Shown: piece after piece, positions 9,755 through 20,788 of the stretch
How the letters are laid out: every line of letters starts with the position of its first letter
How positions within the stretch are numbered: position 1 is the first letter of the stretch
Assembly (NCBI GenBank): GCA_963205115.1
Contig: CAUJHV010000063.1
Location: 61,054 to 125,053, forward strand
Direction: 5' to 3'
Source of the DNA: Pseudomonadota bacterium
Lineage (GTDB): Bacteria > Pseudomonadota > Gammaproteobacteria > Burkholderiales > Burkholderiaceae_C
Length of the DNA stretch: 64,000 nucleotides
The notes under the pieces: model-generated
What the model was told of the DNA's origin: nothing
What the model saw: only the letters and a program-made list of their open reading frames with translations
The model's database searches: none
Program-made: the position numbers and the translations under genes

Positions 9755-12340
9755 ATGAGTTCACCGCCCGCCGCCGACCTGTCCGCCCACACGCCCATGA
9801 TGCAGCAGTACCTGCGCATCAAGGCCGAACACCCCGACACGCTGGTGTTCTACCGCATGGGGGACTTCTACGAGCTGTTCTTCGACGACGCGCGCAAGGC
9901 CAATCGGCTGCTGGACATCACGCTGACCGCGCGCGGGCAATCGGCCGGCGAACCTGTCGTGATGGCCGGGGTGCCGGTGCACAGTGTGGAGGGCTATCTG
10001 GCGCGGCTGCTGAAGCTGGGCGAATCGGTGGCGGTGGCCGAGCAGGTGGGCGACGTGGCCACGGCCAAGGGGCCGGTGGAGCGCAAGGTGGTGCGCGTGG
10101 TGACGCCCGGCACCGTGACCGACAGCGAGTTGATGGCCGACCGCGCCGATACGCTGCTGGTGGCCGTGCACCGCGTGCGGTCGACCTTCGGCCTGGCCTG
10201 GCTGGGCGTGGCCAGCGGCACGCTGGGCATCACCGAATGTGGCGAGCGCGAGCTTTCCGGCTGGCTGGCGCGCCTGGATCCGGCCGAGTTGCTGCACGGC
10301 GGCGGCGACTGGCCCGAGGCGGTGATCACGCTGCGCGCCGCGCGCACGAACCGCCCGGCCTGGCAGTTCGATCCCGCACTCGGCGAGCGCAAGCTCTGCG
10401 CGCAGCTGGGCGTGGCCTCGCTGGCGGGCTACAACGCGCAGGACTTGCCCGTGGCGCATGCGGCTGCGGCTGCGTTGCTCAGTTATGCCGAACACACGCA
10501 AGGCCAGGCGCTGGCACACGTGCAGAGCCTGAACGTCGAGCGCGCGCAGGAACTGCTGGAGCTGCCGCCGGCCACGCACCGCAATCTGGAGCTGACGCAG
10601 ACGCTGCGGGGCGAGGACGCGCCGACGCTGCTGTCGCTGCTGGACACCTGCCGCAGCGGCATGGGCAGCCGGCTGCTGCGCCACTGGCTGACGCACCCGG
10701 CGCGTGACCGCCGGGCCGCCGTGGAGCGCCACGGGGCCATCGCCCGGTTGATCGACGCGGGCTTCGAGCCGCTGCGCGAGGCACTGCGCCAGGTCAGCGA
10801 CGTCGAGCGCACGACGGCGCGCATCGCGCTGCGCCAGGTGCGCCCGCGCGAGCTGGCCGGCCTGCGCGCGACGCTGGCTGCGCTGCCCGCCTTGCGGGCC
10901 TGCGCGCCGCAGGACACGCCGCTGCTGGACCGCCTGCACGCGGCCTTGCAGCCGGCGCCGGAGGTGAGTGCGCCGCTGGCGGCCATCGCCGACGAGCCGG
11001 CGGTGCTGCTGCGTGACGGCGGCGTCATCGCGCCGGGCTTCGACGCGGAGCTGGACGAGCTGCGCGGCATCGCCACCAACTGCGACGCCTTCCTGCTGGA
11101 TCTGGAGCAGCGCGAACGTGCACGCACGGGCATCGGCAACCTGCGCGTGCAGTTCAACAAGGTGCACGGCTTCTACATCGAGGTCACGAGCTCGGGCCTG
11201 GACAAGGTGCCGGACGACTACCGCCGGCGCCAGACGCTGAAGAATGCCGAACGTTTCATCACACCGGAACTGAAGAGCTTCGAAGACAAGGCGCTGTCGG
11301 CGCAGGAGCGGTCGCTCGCGCGCGAGAAGTGGCTGTACGAGCAGGCGCTGGATGCGCTGCAGGTGCACCTGCCGGCGCTGGCGGCGCTGGGACGCGCGCT
11401 GGCGGCCTTCGACGCGCTGGCGGCGCTGGCCGAACGCGCGGCCACGCTGAACTGGTGCCGGCCGGAATTTGTGCCCTATCCCTGCATCCAGATCGAAGCC
11501 GGTCGGCATCCGGTGGTCGAGCAGCGCCTGCGCGAGACCGGCGGCGCCGACTTCATCGCCAACGACTGCCGGCTCGATGCGCGCACGCGCATGCTGGTGA
11601 TCACCGGCCCCAACATGGGCGGCAAGAGCACTTTCATGCGCCAGGTGGCGCTGATCGTGCTGCTGGCGGCCATGGGCTCCTACGTGCCGGCGCGAGAGTG
11701 CCGGCTCGGGCCGGTGGACGCCATCCACACGCGCATCGGCGCGGCAGACGACCTGGCCAATGCGCAATCGACCTTCATGCTGGAGATGACCGAGGCCGCG
11801 GCCATCGTGCACGGCGCGGGCGAGCAGAGCCTGGTGCTGATGGACGAGATCGGCCGCGGCACCAGCACCTTCGATGGCCTGGCACTGGCCGGCGCGATCG
11901 CCAGCCAGTTGCACGACCGCAACAAGGCCTTCACGCTGTTTGCGACGCACTATTTCGAGCTGACGGAATTCCCCAAGCGCCACGAGCGCGCCGTCAACGT
12001 GCACGTGGGTGCGGTGGAGAGCGGGCACGACATCGTCTTCCTGCATGCCATCGAACCCGGGCCGGCCAGCCGCAGCTACGGCGTGCAGGTGGCACGGCTG
12101 GCGGGCATGCCTGCCGCCTTGATCCGGCAGGCGAGGGCGGCGCTGGAGGCGCTGGAGGCCTCGCAGCAGGCGCAATCGGCGCAGGTCGACCTGTTCGCCG
12201 CAGCGCCGGCTGCCGCGCCGTTGGCCGAACCCTCGGCGGCCGAGCGCGAATTGGCGCGGCTGGACCTCGAGGCGCTGTCGCCCAAGCAGGCGCTGGACGC
12301 GCTGTACCGGCTGCGAGAGCTGCAGGCGCGTGGCGCCTGA
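9755..12340 (+). CDS. mutS: DNA mismatch repair protein MutS
   Basis: [32 protein letters not shown]...[31 protein letters not shown]...[18 protein letters not shown]. Confidence 0.97.
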   Translation: MSSPPAADLSAHTPMMQQYLRIKAEHPDTLVFYRMGDFYELFFDDARKANRLLDITLTARGQSAGEPVVMAGVPVHSVEGYLARLLKLGESVAVAEQVGDVATAKGPVERKVVRVVTPGTVTDSELMADRADTLLVAVHRVRSTFGLAWLGVASGTLGITECGERELSGWLARLDPAELLHGGGDWPEAVITLRAARTNRPAWQFDPALGERKLCAQLGVASLAGYNAQDLPVAHAAAAALLSYAEHTQGQALAHVQSLNVERAQELLELPPATHRNLELTQTLRGEDAPTLLSLLDTCRSGMGSRLLRHWLTHPARDRRAAVERHGAIARLIDAGFEPLREALRQVSDVERTTARIALRQVRPRELAGLRATLAALPALRACAPQDTPLLDRLHAALQPAPEVSAPLAAIADEPAVLLRDGGVIAPGFDAELDELRGIATNCDAFLLDLEQRERARTGIGNLRVQFNKVHGFYIEVTSSGLDKVPDDYRRRQTLKNAERFITPELKSFEDKALSAQERSLAREKWLYEQALDALQVHLPALAALGRALAAFDALAALAERAATLNWCRPEFVPYPCIQIEAGRHPVVEQRLRETGGADFIANDCRLDARTRMLVITGPNMGGKSTFMRQVALIVLLAAMGSYVPARECRLGPVDAIHTRIGAADDLANAQSTFMLEMTEAAAIVHGAGEQSLVLMDEIGRGTSTFDGLALAGAIASQLHDRNKAFTLFATHYFELTEFPKRHERAVNVHVGAVESGHDIVFLHAIEPGPASRSYGVQVARLAGMPAALIRQARAALEALEASQQAQSAQVDLFAAAPAAAPLAEPSAAERELARLDLEALSPKQALDALYRLRELQARGA

Positions 12341-12550
12341 ATCGCTGGGGCAGGGGCGCGGCACCTGCGCGCCGACTCACCGCCGCTTGGCCGCCCCGCC
12401 ACTGGCCCTACCGTTCGCGGCTGCCTTGCATGTTCACGCCGCGCCGCCGCCGTTTGGCGCTGCACGCCGGCGACTGGTCACATCGCGAGTGGCCGGGTGG
12501 CATCAGCCGTCTAGCATCGCGTCACCTTGAACCCACGGGCCGAATGCCAC

Positions 12551-13507
12551 ATGACTTCCCACGCCTCCCAGCCCCTGCTCGATGCCCGCGGTCTGGCCAA
12601 GCGCTATGGCGAGCGCCAGGCCGTCGCCGACGTCTCGCTGCAGGTGCGCGGCGGCGAGTTGCTGGGCCTGCTGGGCCCCAACGGCGCGGGCAAGTCGACC
12701 ACCATCGCGATGATCTGCGGCCTGACCCCGGCCGATGCCGGCCAGGTGCTGGTCGGCGGTGCTGACTTCGCTGCGGCGCCCGTGGCCTGCCGCCGCCGCA
12801 TCGGCCTGGTGACGCAGGAGCTGGCGCTGGTGGACGAGCTGAGCGCGCGCGCCAATGTCGAGCTCTTCGGCGCGCTCTACGGCATGCGCGGCGCGCAGCT
12901 TCGCGAGCGCAGCGAGCAGGTGCTGGCGCAGGTGGGGCTGTCCGACCGCGCCGGTGACCGGCCCGCGGCCTTCAGCGGGGGCATGAAGCGGCGGCTGCAC
13001 ATCGCCTGCGCGCTGGTGCACGACCCGGATTTGCTTCTGCTGGATGAGCCGACCGCCGGCGTCGATCCGCAGAGCCGGCACGCCATTTTCGAGACACTGC
13101 TGGCGCTCAAGGCCCAGGGCAAGGCGCTGGTTTACACCACGCACCACATGGAAGAGGTCGAGCGATTGGCCGACCGTGTGGTCATCGTCGACCACGGCCG
13201 CGTCGTGGCCGAGGGCACGCTGGCCGCGCTGGTGCGGCGCTTGCCCGCGGCCATGCGCCTGGTGCTGGATCTGGACCCGGCGCCATCGGCCGAGTTGCAC
13301 GAGCAGCTGCGTGCGCTGCCGGGCGTGGGCGAGATCAGCCAGGCGCAAGGCAGCTGGCATCTCGCGCTGGACGATCTGGGCGCCCCGGTGGTGCAGGTGC
13401 TGCAGCGGCTGGCGGCGCACGGCATTTCGGTGCGGCAGCTCTCGTCGGGCCGCACGACGCTGGAAGACGTCTTCCTGGCCCTGACGGGGCACCAACTGCG
13501 CGATTGA
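12551..13507 (+). CDS. ABC transporter ATP-binding protein
   Basis: LGLLGPNGAGKSTTIAMICGL (Walker A), FSGGMKRRLHIACAL, LLLLDEPTAGVDPQSR. Confidence 0.93.
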   Translation: MTSHASQPLLDARGLAKRYGERQAVADVSLQVRGGELLGLLGPNGAGKSTTIAMICGLTPADAGQVLVGGADFAAAPVACRRRIGLVTQELALVDELSARANVELFGALYGMRGAQLRERSEQVLAQVGLSDRAGDRPAAFSGGMKRRLHIACALVHDPDLLLLDEPTAGVDPQSRHAIFETLLALKAQGKALVYTTHHMEEVERLADRVVIVDHGRVVAEGTLAALVRRLPAAMRLVLDLDPAPSAELHEQLRALPGVGEISQAQGSWHLALDDLGAPVVQVLQRLAAHGISVRQLSSGRTTLEDVFLALTGHQLRD

Positions 13508-13569
13508 GCAGACGCGCAGCCCGCGCACGCCACGGTGCGCGACCGGACCATCACCGACACGGAATTCCC

Positions 13570-14883
13570 ATGCACGCCCTGATTGCCCTGATCCGCAAGG
13601 ACCTCCAGCTCTTCCTGCGCAACCGCCGCGCCATCCTGATGACGGTGCTCGCGCCGATCCTCATCGCCGCTTTCTTCGGCAGCTTGTTTGGCAGCGATGC
13701 GCGTGTGTCGCAGCTTGCGGTCGCGTTGAGCGACGAGGACGGCAGTGCGCTGTCGCGGCAGATCGTGCAGGCCATGCGCGCCGATGCCTCACTGCAGCTG
13801 CAGGAAATGCCGGCTGCGCAGGCCCTGGAAGCCGTGCGCGCCGGGCGCCTGAAGGCCGCCGTGACGCTGCCGCCCGGCTTTGCGCAGGCCGCGACGCGGG
13901 CCGTCTTCGGCGCCGGCGCCAAGCCGGAGATCCTGGTCGTCTACGACCCCTCGCAGTCCACGGTGCTGCCGCTGGTGCGTGGGCTGGTGGCGCAGCACGT
14001 GTCGCAGCGCGTGATGCAGTCGGCCTTTTCCAGCGGTGGCGCGGGCTTGGCGGGCATGCGGCGCGACGTGTCGTCCGCGCCGCCGTTGGCGCCCGACAGG
14101 CGACAGGATCTGCTGGCGATTCTCGACAGCATCGAGCGCGTGCAGGCGGCCGATGCCGCCACCGGTGCAGCCTCGTCGGCGGCCGGCGCGGGTACGCCTG
14201 CCGGCAGCGGGCTGGGTGCGCCGTTCGCCACACGAGAGGTCCAAGCCGCCGGCGCCGGCGCGGCGCTCAACCGTGCGGCCCAGGGCTACAACGCCTATGC
14301 CCACTCCTTTGCCGGCATGGGTGTGCAGTTCATCCTGATGCAGGGCGTCGAATTCGGCGTGGCCCTGCTGCTGATGCGGCGCAGCGCGCTGTGGCTGCGC
14401 CTGCGCGCCGCGCCGGTGACACGGGCGCAGGTGCTGGGGGCGCGGCTGCTGTCGGGCGCCATCATTTCGGCCGCCGTATTCACGGTGGTGCTGGGCGTGG
14501 CCATCGCTTTCTTCGGCGTGCGCGTGCAGGGCAGTTGGACCGGGCTGGCCGCCATCGTGACCGCGTTTGCACTGATGACTTCGGCCTTCGGCTTGATGAT
14601 CGCCGCGATCGGCCGCTCGCCCGAGGCCACGCGCGGGCTGGCCATCCTGGCGACGCTGCTGCTGGTGATGGTTGGCGGGGCCTGGGTGCCCAGCTTCCTG
14701 TTCCCGCCTTGGCTGCAGACCGTCTCCGCCTGGACGCCCACGCACTGGGCCGTGCAGGGCCTGGATGCCATGACCTGGCGCGCCCGGCCGCTCGCGGAAG
14801 TCTGGGCGCCGGTGGCCGTGCAACTGGGCTGCGGCGCGCTGTTTGCGGGCATTGCGCTGCTGCGCTTTCGCTGGGACGAATGA
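13570..14883 (+). CDS. ABC-2 type transporter permease
   Basis: MHALIALIRKDLQLFLRNRRAILMTVLAPILIAAFFGSLFG and C-terminal hydrophobic segments; follows the ATPase gene. Confidence 0.9.
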   Translation: MHALIALIRKDLQLFLRNRRAILMTVLAPILIAAFFGSLFGSDARVSQLAVALSDEDGSALSRQIVQAMRADASLQLQEMPAAQALEAVRAGRLKAAVTLPPGFAQAATRAVFGAGAKPEILVVYDPSQSTVLPLVRGLVAQHVSQRVMQSAFSSGGAGLAGMRRDVSSAPPLAPDRRQDLLAILDSIERVQAADAATGAASSAAGAGTPAGSGLGAPFATREVQAAGAGAALNRAAQGYNAYAHSFAGMGVQFILMQGVEFGVALLLMRRSALWLRLRAAPVTRAQVLGARLLSGAIISAAVFTVVLGVAIAFFGVRVQGSWTGLAAIVTAFALMTSAFGLMIAAIGRSPEATRGLAILATLLLVMVGGAWVPSFLFPPWLQTVSAWTPTHWAVQGLDAMTWRARPLAEVWAPVAVQLGCGALFAGIALLRFRWDE

Positions 14884-14977
14884 ACGAACCCGGCCGGTGC
14901 CCGGCGGAAAACCGCATTCAGCGAACCGTCCGCGCGGCCTGCTACGCTTGCCGGGTTCTCTGACTGACCCCGACGCC

Positions 14978-15805
14978 ATGACCTACTGTGTGGGCATCCG
15001 CCTGGATGCCGGCCTCGTTTTTCTGTCCGACTCGCGCACCAACGCGGGACTCGATGCGATCAGCACCTTCCGCAAGATGATGATCTACGAGCGGCCCGAC
15101 GACCGTTTCATGGTCATGCTGTCCGCCGGCAACCTCAGCATCAGCCAGAGCGTGCGCGAGATCCTGCAGGTCGAGAAGATCGACCGCGGCACGGCCGAGC
15201 CGCCGCTGACCATCTGGAATGCCACGAGCATGTTCGATGCCGCGCGCGTGCTGGGCAGCGCCGTGCGGCGCGTCTACGAAACCGACGGCCCTTCCTTCAA
15301 GGCCGCCGGCGTGGAATTCAACGCCAGCATGATCTTCGGCGGCCAGATCAAGGGCGAGGCCATGCGCATGTTCCTGGTCTATTCGGCCGGGAATTTCATC
15401 GAGGCCACGCGCGAGACCTGCTTCTTCCAGATCGGCGAGAGCAAGTACGGCAAGCCCATCCTCGACCGCGTGCTGACGCCAGCCACGCCGCTGGACGAAG
15501 CTGCCAAGTGCGCGCTGGTGTCGATGGATTCGACGCTGAAATCCAACCTCAGCGTGGGCCTGCCGCTGGACCTGCTGGTCTACGAAGAAGGGCGCTTCTG
15601 CAGTGACCGCATCGTCTGCATCGACGAGAAGAACCCGTATTTCCGCATGATCCACTCGACCTGGGGCGAGCGTCTGCGCGAGGTCTTCGAAGGCATCGAC
15701 GACCCGCGCTGGGACGGCGGCGACGCGACGCACCCGCTCATGACCCACAGCCCAGGCGTCGAGCCGATGCGCAAGATCACGACGCCGTCCGAACGCATCG
15801 TATGA
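14978..15805 (+). CDS. Anbu-type proteasome-like peptidase (ancestral beta subunit)
   Basis: MTYCVGIRLDAGLVFLSDSRTNAGLDAISTFRKMMIYE matches the N-terminal pattern of bacterial Anbu / proteasome-type proteases. Confidence 0.88.
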   Translation: MTYCVGIRLDAGLVFLSDSRTNAGLDAISTFRKMMIYERPDDRFMVMLSAGNLSISQSVREILQVEKIDRGTAEPPLTIWNATSMFDAARVLGSAVRRVYETDGPSFKAAGVEFNASMIFGGQIKGEAMRMFLVYSAGNFIEATRETCFFQIGESKYGKPILDRVLTPATPLDEAAKCALVSMDSTLKSNLSVGLPLDLLVYEEGRFCSDRIVCIDEKNPYFRMIHSTWGERLREVFEGIDDPRWDGGDATHPLMTHSPGVEPMRKITTPSERIV

Positions 15806-16617
15806 CGGCCGTGGCCGAACCCGGCCTCATCGTCTTCAGCCACGCCAACGGCTTTCCGGCGGGCACCTACCGGTTGATCTTCGAGGCCTGGCGCGCGGCG
15901 GGCTGGCAGGTCCTGGCGCTGGACAAGTTCGGGCATGACCCGGCCTTTCCGGTGCGCAGCAACTGGTCGCCCACCCGCAACGAACTGCTGGCCTTCATCG
16001 AACGCCAGGCGCCGGGCCGGCGGGTCTTTCTGGTGGGCCATTCGCTGGGCGGCATCCTCAGCCTGCTGGCCGCCTGCAAGAAGCCGGAGATCGCCGCCGG
16101 CGTGGTGCTCATCGACTCGCCGGTCATCGGCGGCTGGCGCGCCCACGGCTTGCAGGTCTTCAAGGCCACGGGCCTGGTCAAGCGGGTCTCGCCGGGCAAG
16201 GTCTCGCAATTCCGCCGCTGGCAATGGCCCTCGGCCGAAGATGCGCTGCGGCACTTTGCGATCAAGTCGGTCTTTGCGCGCTGGGACCCGCGTGTGCTGC
16301 AGGACTACATCGACGCCGGCATCGAGCCCGACCCCGAACACGGCGGCGTGCGCCTGGCCTTCCGCCGGGACGTCGAGACACGCTTCTACAACACGCTGCC
16401 GCACCACTTCAATGCCTTGATGCGCCGTCATCCACCTCGGTGCCCCGTGCACTTCATCGGCGGCACGCAGTCCGTCGAGATGCGCCAGGCCGGCATGGAG
16501 GGCACGCGGCGCTTGGTGAAGGAGCGTGTGACGATGATCGAGGGCACGCACCTGTTCCCGATGGAACACCCCGACGAGACGGCCGCGGCCGTGCTGGCGG
16601 CCATCCGCCGCGGATAG
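15802..16617 (+). CDS. Alpha/beta hydrolase
   Basis: FSHANGFPAGTYRLIFEAWR...FLVGHSLGGILSLLAACKKPE; GHSLGG nucleophile elbow; ATGA overlap with the Anbu gene. Confidence 0.88.
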   Translation: MTAVAEPGLIVFSHANGFPAGTYRLIFEAWRAAGWQVLALDKFGHDPAFPVRSNWSPTRNELLAFIERQAPGRRVFLVGHSLGGILSLLAACKKPEIAAGVVLIDSPVIGGWRAHGLQVFKATGLVKRVSPGKVSQFRRWQWPSAEDALRHFAIKSVFARWDPRVLQDYIDAGIEPDPEHGGVRLAFRRDVETRFYNTLPHHFNALMRRHPPRCPVHFIGGTQSVEMRQAGMEGTRRLVKERVTMIEGTHLFPMEHPDETAAAVLAAIRRG

Positions 16618-16664
16618 TCGCACCCGGCTGCGCCAGCGCCCCGGCGCCAGGCTGCTTTGGCGCC

Positions 16665-17621
16665 TCAGTCCGGGTCGTAGCGGCCCAGCCGCACCATCGT
16701 GTTTCCCGGCTTCAGGTGCGCGATGCCGGGCATCACCAACACGGTGTGGTCGTAGGGCGCGCGCCAGACGTGGTCGCCGTCCTGGGCGATCGGCGTGCCG
16801 GCCTGGGCGATGACGCTCAGGCCCACCATCGGCACGAGGAAGTGGAAGTCGCTGCTGCGCGCGACCACCGCCTCGGTGACGCGCAGCACCCGCTGGCGAT
16901 CGGACGGCGGCAGAACGAGCCGCTCGCGAACCCAGCCCTCGTCGGCCATGCCGCTCAGGCGCAGGAAGCGCACCAGCGTGTCCCAGGCCACGTCGGCCGA
17001 CGAGCGCGCCCAGTGCTGGCCGCATTCGATCAGCAGCGCACGCTTGGGGCTGCCCGGGTCGCCGAAACCGCCGCGCTCCACCATGCGCAGGCCCGAGGGA
17101 TGGCCGGTGTCGATCAGCAGCACGCGCGGCACGCCCAGTTCGCGGGCGTAAGCGGCGTGCTTGTCCAGCGTGCCGCAGACCATCAGCGGCTCGCAGCCGT
17201 CGGTCATCGAGTGGATGTCCAGCAGCAGGTCCGCCGCGTCGACAAACGGCCGCAGCGCCCGCGCGCGGCGCAGTTCGGCACTGTCGCGCGGGCCGAAGAG
17301 TTCGGCATCGGACCATACGCGGTTGAGGTCCTCTTCGACGCAGCGCGACGGGTGCGGGTTGGCCGGGTCGAAGCGCGCGTAGGCCTGGACATTCCCGAAG
17401 GCCAGCGTGAGCTGCCCGCAGGCCGGCCGAAAGCCCTGCTGCATCAGGCGGTCCAGCGCGATCGCGCCGCAGATCTCGTTGCCGTGCGTCAAGGCCTGCA
17501 CCATCACGCGCGGGCCTGGCCGGCCGCTGTCCCAGTGGTGCACGTAGTCGACGCCGGTATTGCCCGCCTGCCAGCCGTGGATGTCGGGGGCGGTGAGTTC
17601 GATCGGTGGCAGCTCGGTCAT
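16665..17621 (-). CDS. Succinylglutamate desuccinylase/aspartoacylase (M14-like) family protein
   Basis: VMVQALTHGNEICGAIALDRLM...VEEDLNRVWSD...LLDIHSMTD, zinc-binding HxxE type pattern. Confidence 0.85.
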   Translation of the reverse strand: MTELPPIELTAPDIHGWQAGNTGVDYVHHWDSGRPGPRVMVQALTHGNEICGAIALDRLMQQGFRPACGQLTLAFGNVQAYARFDPANPHPSRCVEEDLNRVWSDAELFGPRDSAELRRARALRPFVDAADLLLDIHSMTDGCEPLMVCGTLDKHAAYARELGVPRVLLIDTGHPSGLRMVERGGFGDPGSPKRALLIECGQHWARSSADVAWDTLVRFLRLSGMADEGWVRERLVLPPSDRQRVLRVTEAVVARSSDFHFLVPMVGLSVIAQAGTPIAQDGDHVWRAPYDHTVLVMPGIAHLKPGNTMVRLGRYDPD

Positions 17622-17935
17622 GGCATGCGCCTTGCGTGTGGTGTCGGGAGTTCGGGCAGCACACCCCGGTGTGCCCCTCCGCATTTTGATCGTCGATCGC
17701 GGAAATACGCCCCGGGGCGGTGGCAACATGTGCTGTACACGAAAACCCTGTCAGGGATCGGTGGGTGTGTCCGGGCGGACCCGAATGTCCATTCGGGGGC
17801 GCTCACCTAGCATGCGCCCCACATGCGTGCGCCGCGTGTCGGCCAGGTGTGGCCGCCGCGAGGCGCCGATCTGTCTGGACGGGTTTGTGAGGGCGGACCT
17901 TGTGGCCGCCCGTGCTTCGAAACAGGAGAACCGAT

Positions 17936-19729
17936 ATGCAAGAGCGTGAGATTCGCGAATTGATCGAGCAGGTCCGCAGCGGTGAGATGCCCCGCCGTGG
18001 TTTCATCCAGCGCATGGTCGCCGTGGGCCTCACGGCGCCGATGGCCTCGATGCTGCTGATGCACGAAGGTATCGCGCAGACGGCAGCCACGATTCCGTAC
18101 AAGGGCACCAAGCGCGGCGGTGGCGGCACGCTCAAGCTGATCTACTGGCAGGCCTCCGTGCACCTGAACTCGCATTTTGCGGGCGGCACCAAGGACCAGG
18201 ACGCCAGCGCCATCTTCTACGAGCCGCTGGCTGGCTGGGATACCGAAGGCAACCTGATCCCGACCCTGGCTGCGGAAATCCCCTCGCGCCAGAACGGCGG
18301 CCTGGCGGCCGACGGCAAGAGCGTCACCTGGAAGCTCAAGAAGGGCGTGGTTTGGCACGACGGCAAGCCCTTCACGGCCGACGACGTGGTCTTCACCTGG
18401 CAGTACGCCGCCGACCCGGCCACCTCCACCGTCACGGTAGGCACCTACAAGGACATCAAGGTCGTGAAGATCGATTCGCACACCGTGCGGGTCGAATTCC
18501 CCAAGCCCACGCCCTTCTGGGCCGAAGCCTTCGTCGGCAGTGCCGTCGGCCCGATCCTGCCCAAGCACGTGTTCGAGCCCTACATCGGCGCCAAGTCCCG
18601 GGAGAACCCGGCCAACACCAAGCCGGTGGGCACGGGTCCGTACAAGATTGTCGATTTCAAGCCGGGCGACATGCTGCGCGCCGAGGCCTTCAAGGATTAC
18701 CACATCCCCAACCAGCCGTTCTTCGACGCGCTGGAAGTCAAGGGTGGCGGCGACTCCACCAGCGCCGCGCGCGCGGTGCTGCAGACCGGCGAGTTCGACC
18801 TCGGCTGGAACCTGGCCGTGGAGGACGAGATCCTCAAGCGCCTGGAAGCCGCCGGCAAGGGCAAGGTGAACTTCTTCGTCGGCAGCGACATCGAGTTTGT
18901 TTCCCTGCAGACCACCGACCCCTGGAAGGAAGTCGAAGGCGAACGCGGCCACAAGAGCACCAAGCACCCGATCTGGCAGGAAAAGGCGGTGCGCGATGCG
19001 CTGGCCCTGCTGATCGACCGCAAGGGCATCCAGGAGTCCATCTACGGACGCGGCGCGATCACCACGTCGAACTTCCTGAACAACCCGCCGCGCTTCCGCA
19101 GCCCCAACACCAAGTTCGAGTTCAACATCGAGAAGGCCAACCAGATGCTGGAGGCCGCCGGTTGGAAGAAGGGCGCCGACGGCATCCGCGCCAAGGGTGC
19201 GCAGAAGCTGAAGTTCGTTTTCCAGACGTCCGTGAGCGGCCCGCGCCAGAAGGCCCAGGCCATCATCAAGGACGCCTGCACGAAGGCCGGCATCGATCTC
19301 GAGCTCAAGAGCATCATCGCCTCCGTCTACTTCGGCGGCGATGCGGCCAATCCGGACACGTACCAGAAGTTCTGGGCGGACATGCAGATGTTCACCACGA
19401 CCATGTCCGCGCCGGACCCACAGTTCTTCATGGAGCAGTTCACCTCGGGGCAGGTGGCGCAGAAGGCCAACAAGTGGGCCAGCCGCAACCTCACGCGCTG
19501 GAGCAACAAGGAATACGACGACACGTACCAGGCTGCCACGGTCGAGGTCGACCCCGTCAAGCGTGCCGCGATGTTCATCAAGCTCAATGACCTGGTGGTC
19601 AACGACGGCTACGTGATCCCGCTGTTCGCACGTCCGCGGCCCTACGGCGTGCAGAACAAGCTGCATCCCGTGCTCTCGGCCTGGGACAACACGACCTGGG
19701 CGATCGGCTACTGGACACGCGACGCCTGA
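17936..19729 (+). CDS. Peptide/nickel-type ABC transporter substrate-binding protein
   Basis: MQEREIRELIEQVRSGEMPRRGFIQRMVAVGLTAPMASMLL...; SBP_bac_5 style GKSVTWKLKKGVVWHDGKPFTADDVVFTW; twin-Arg-containing N-terminus. Confidence 0.92.
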   Translation: MQEREIRELIEQVRSGEMPRRGFIQRMVAVGLTAPMASMLLMHEGIAQTAATIPYKGTKRGGGGTLKLIYWQASVHLNSHFAGGTKDQDASAIFYEPLAGWDTEGNLIPTLAAEIPSRQNGGLAADGKSVTWKLKKGVVWHDGKPFTADDVVFTWQYAADPATSTVTVGTYKDIKVVKIDSHTVRVEFPKPTPFWAEAFVGSAVGPILPKHVFEPYIGAKSRENPANTKPVGTGPYKIVDFKPGDMLRAEAFKDYHIPNQPFFDALEVKGGGDSTSAARAVLQTGEFDLGWNLAVEDEILKRLEAAGKGKVNFFVGSDIEFVSLQTTDPWKEVEGERGHKSTKHPIWQEKAVRDALALLIDRKGIQESIYGRGAITTSNFLNNPPRFRSPNTKFEFNIEKANQMLEAAGWKKGADGIRAKGAQKLKFVFQTSVSGPRQKAQAIIKDACTKAGIDLELKSIIASVYFGGDAANPDTYQKFWADMQMFTTTMSAPDPQFFMEQFTSGQVAQKANKWASRNLTRWSNKEYDDTYQAATVEVDPVKRAAMFIKLNDLVVNDGYVIPLFARPRPYGVQNKLHPVLSAWDNTTWAIGYWTRDA

Positions 19730-19828
19730 AGCGCTGATTGACGGCACGCGGCGGGCGGACGAGGGGCCGGCCCGCCGCGTCTGCCGCGGCGCCTCCAACG
19801 ACAACAACGACAACAACGACAAGCGCGT

Positions 19829-20788
19829 GTGCTGAACTACATCCTGCGCCGATTGCTGATCGCCTTGCCCAGCCTGCTGGGCATCAGCGTCATTCTCTTC
19901 ACGGTGCTTGCGCTCGCGCCGGGCGATCCCTTCGAGGACCTCGCCAACAACCCCAATGTCCCGCCCGAAGTGCGCATGGCCCTGCGTGCGCAGTTCGGCT
20001 TGGACGACCCCGTCTGGCAGCGCTACATCCAGTGGCTGACCAGCATGCTCCAGGGCAACTGGGGCTTTTCCTTCGTCAGCCGCATCGACGTCGACCAGCT
20101 GATCCTGCAGCGCATTCCGGTCACCATCGCGGTCATCGGGCTGTCGCAGGTGCTCGCGCTGCTGGTGGCGCTGCCGGTGGGCGTGCTGTCGGCCGTCAAG
20201 CCGTATTCCTGGTTCGACCGCATCGCCAGCACGCTGGCCTTCGTGGGTTTTTCACTACCCACCTTCTTCACCGGGGTGATCTTCATCCTGGTGTTCTCGG
20301 TCAACCTGGGCTGGTTCCCGTTTGTCTACCGGTCCGACCTCAGCAGCACCGGCTGGCAGTGGTGGGTGGACCAGTTCAAGCAGTCCATCATGCCGATCAC
20401 CGTGCTGGGCCTGTTCCAGGCGGCGAGCTGGATGCGCTACGTGCGATCGGCCGTGCTGGACGTGATCCGGCTCGACTACGTCACCACCGCGCGCAGCAAG
20501 GGCCTGGACGAGCGGCTGGTCATCGTCAAGCACGTGGTGCGCAACGCGCTGATTCCGGTGGTCACGCTGGTGGCGCTGCAGATGCCGGCGGTCTTCGGCG
20601 GGGCCATCGTCACCGAGCAGATCTTTCGCATCCCCGGCATCGGCAGCCTGCTGATCGACGCCATCCTGCGCAACGACACGCCGGTCATCATGGCGGTGAC
20701 CTTCGTCTTCAGCTGCCTCGTGATCTTCTTCAACCTGATTGCCGACGTGCTCTATGGCTGGCTTGACCCCCGCATCAGTTACCGGTGA
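19829..20788 (+). CDS. ABC transporter permease (DppB-like), GTG start
   Basis: MLNYILRRLLIALPSLLGISVILFTVLALAPGDPF; typical DppB/OppB N-terminus. Confidence 0.92.
   Translation: MLNYILRRLLIALPSLLGISVILFTVLALAPGDPFEDLANNPNVPPEVRMALRAQFGLDDPVWQRYIQWLTSMLQGNWGFSFVSRIDVDQLILQRIPVTIAVIGLSQVLALLVALPVGVLSAVKPYSWFDRIASTLAFVGFSLPTFFTGVIFILVFSVNLGWFPFVYRSDLSSTGWQWWVDQFKQSIMPITVLGLFQAASWMRYVRSAVLDVIRLDYVTTARSKGLDERLVIVKHVVRNALIPVVTLVALQMPAVFGGAIVTEQIFRIPGIGSLLIDAILRNDTPVIMAVTFVFSCLVIFFNLIADVLYGWLDPRISYR

Noticed and set aside
9761-12364. 867-aa minus-strand ORF over mutS
   Set aside because: Antisense shadow ORF of a certain mutS gene; composition not protein-like.
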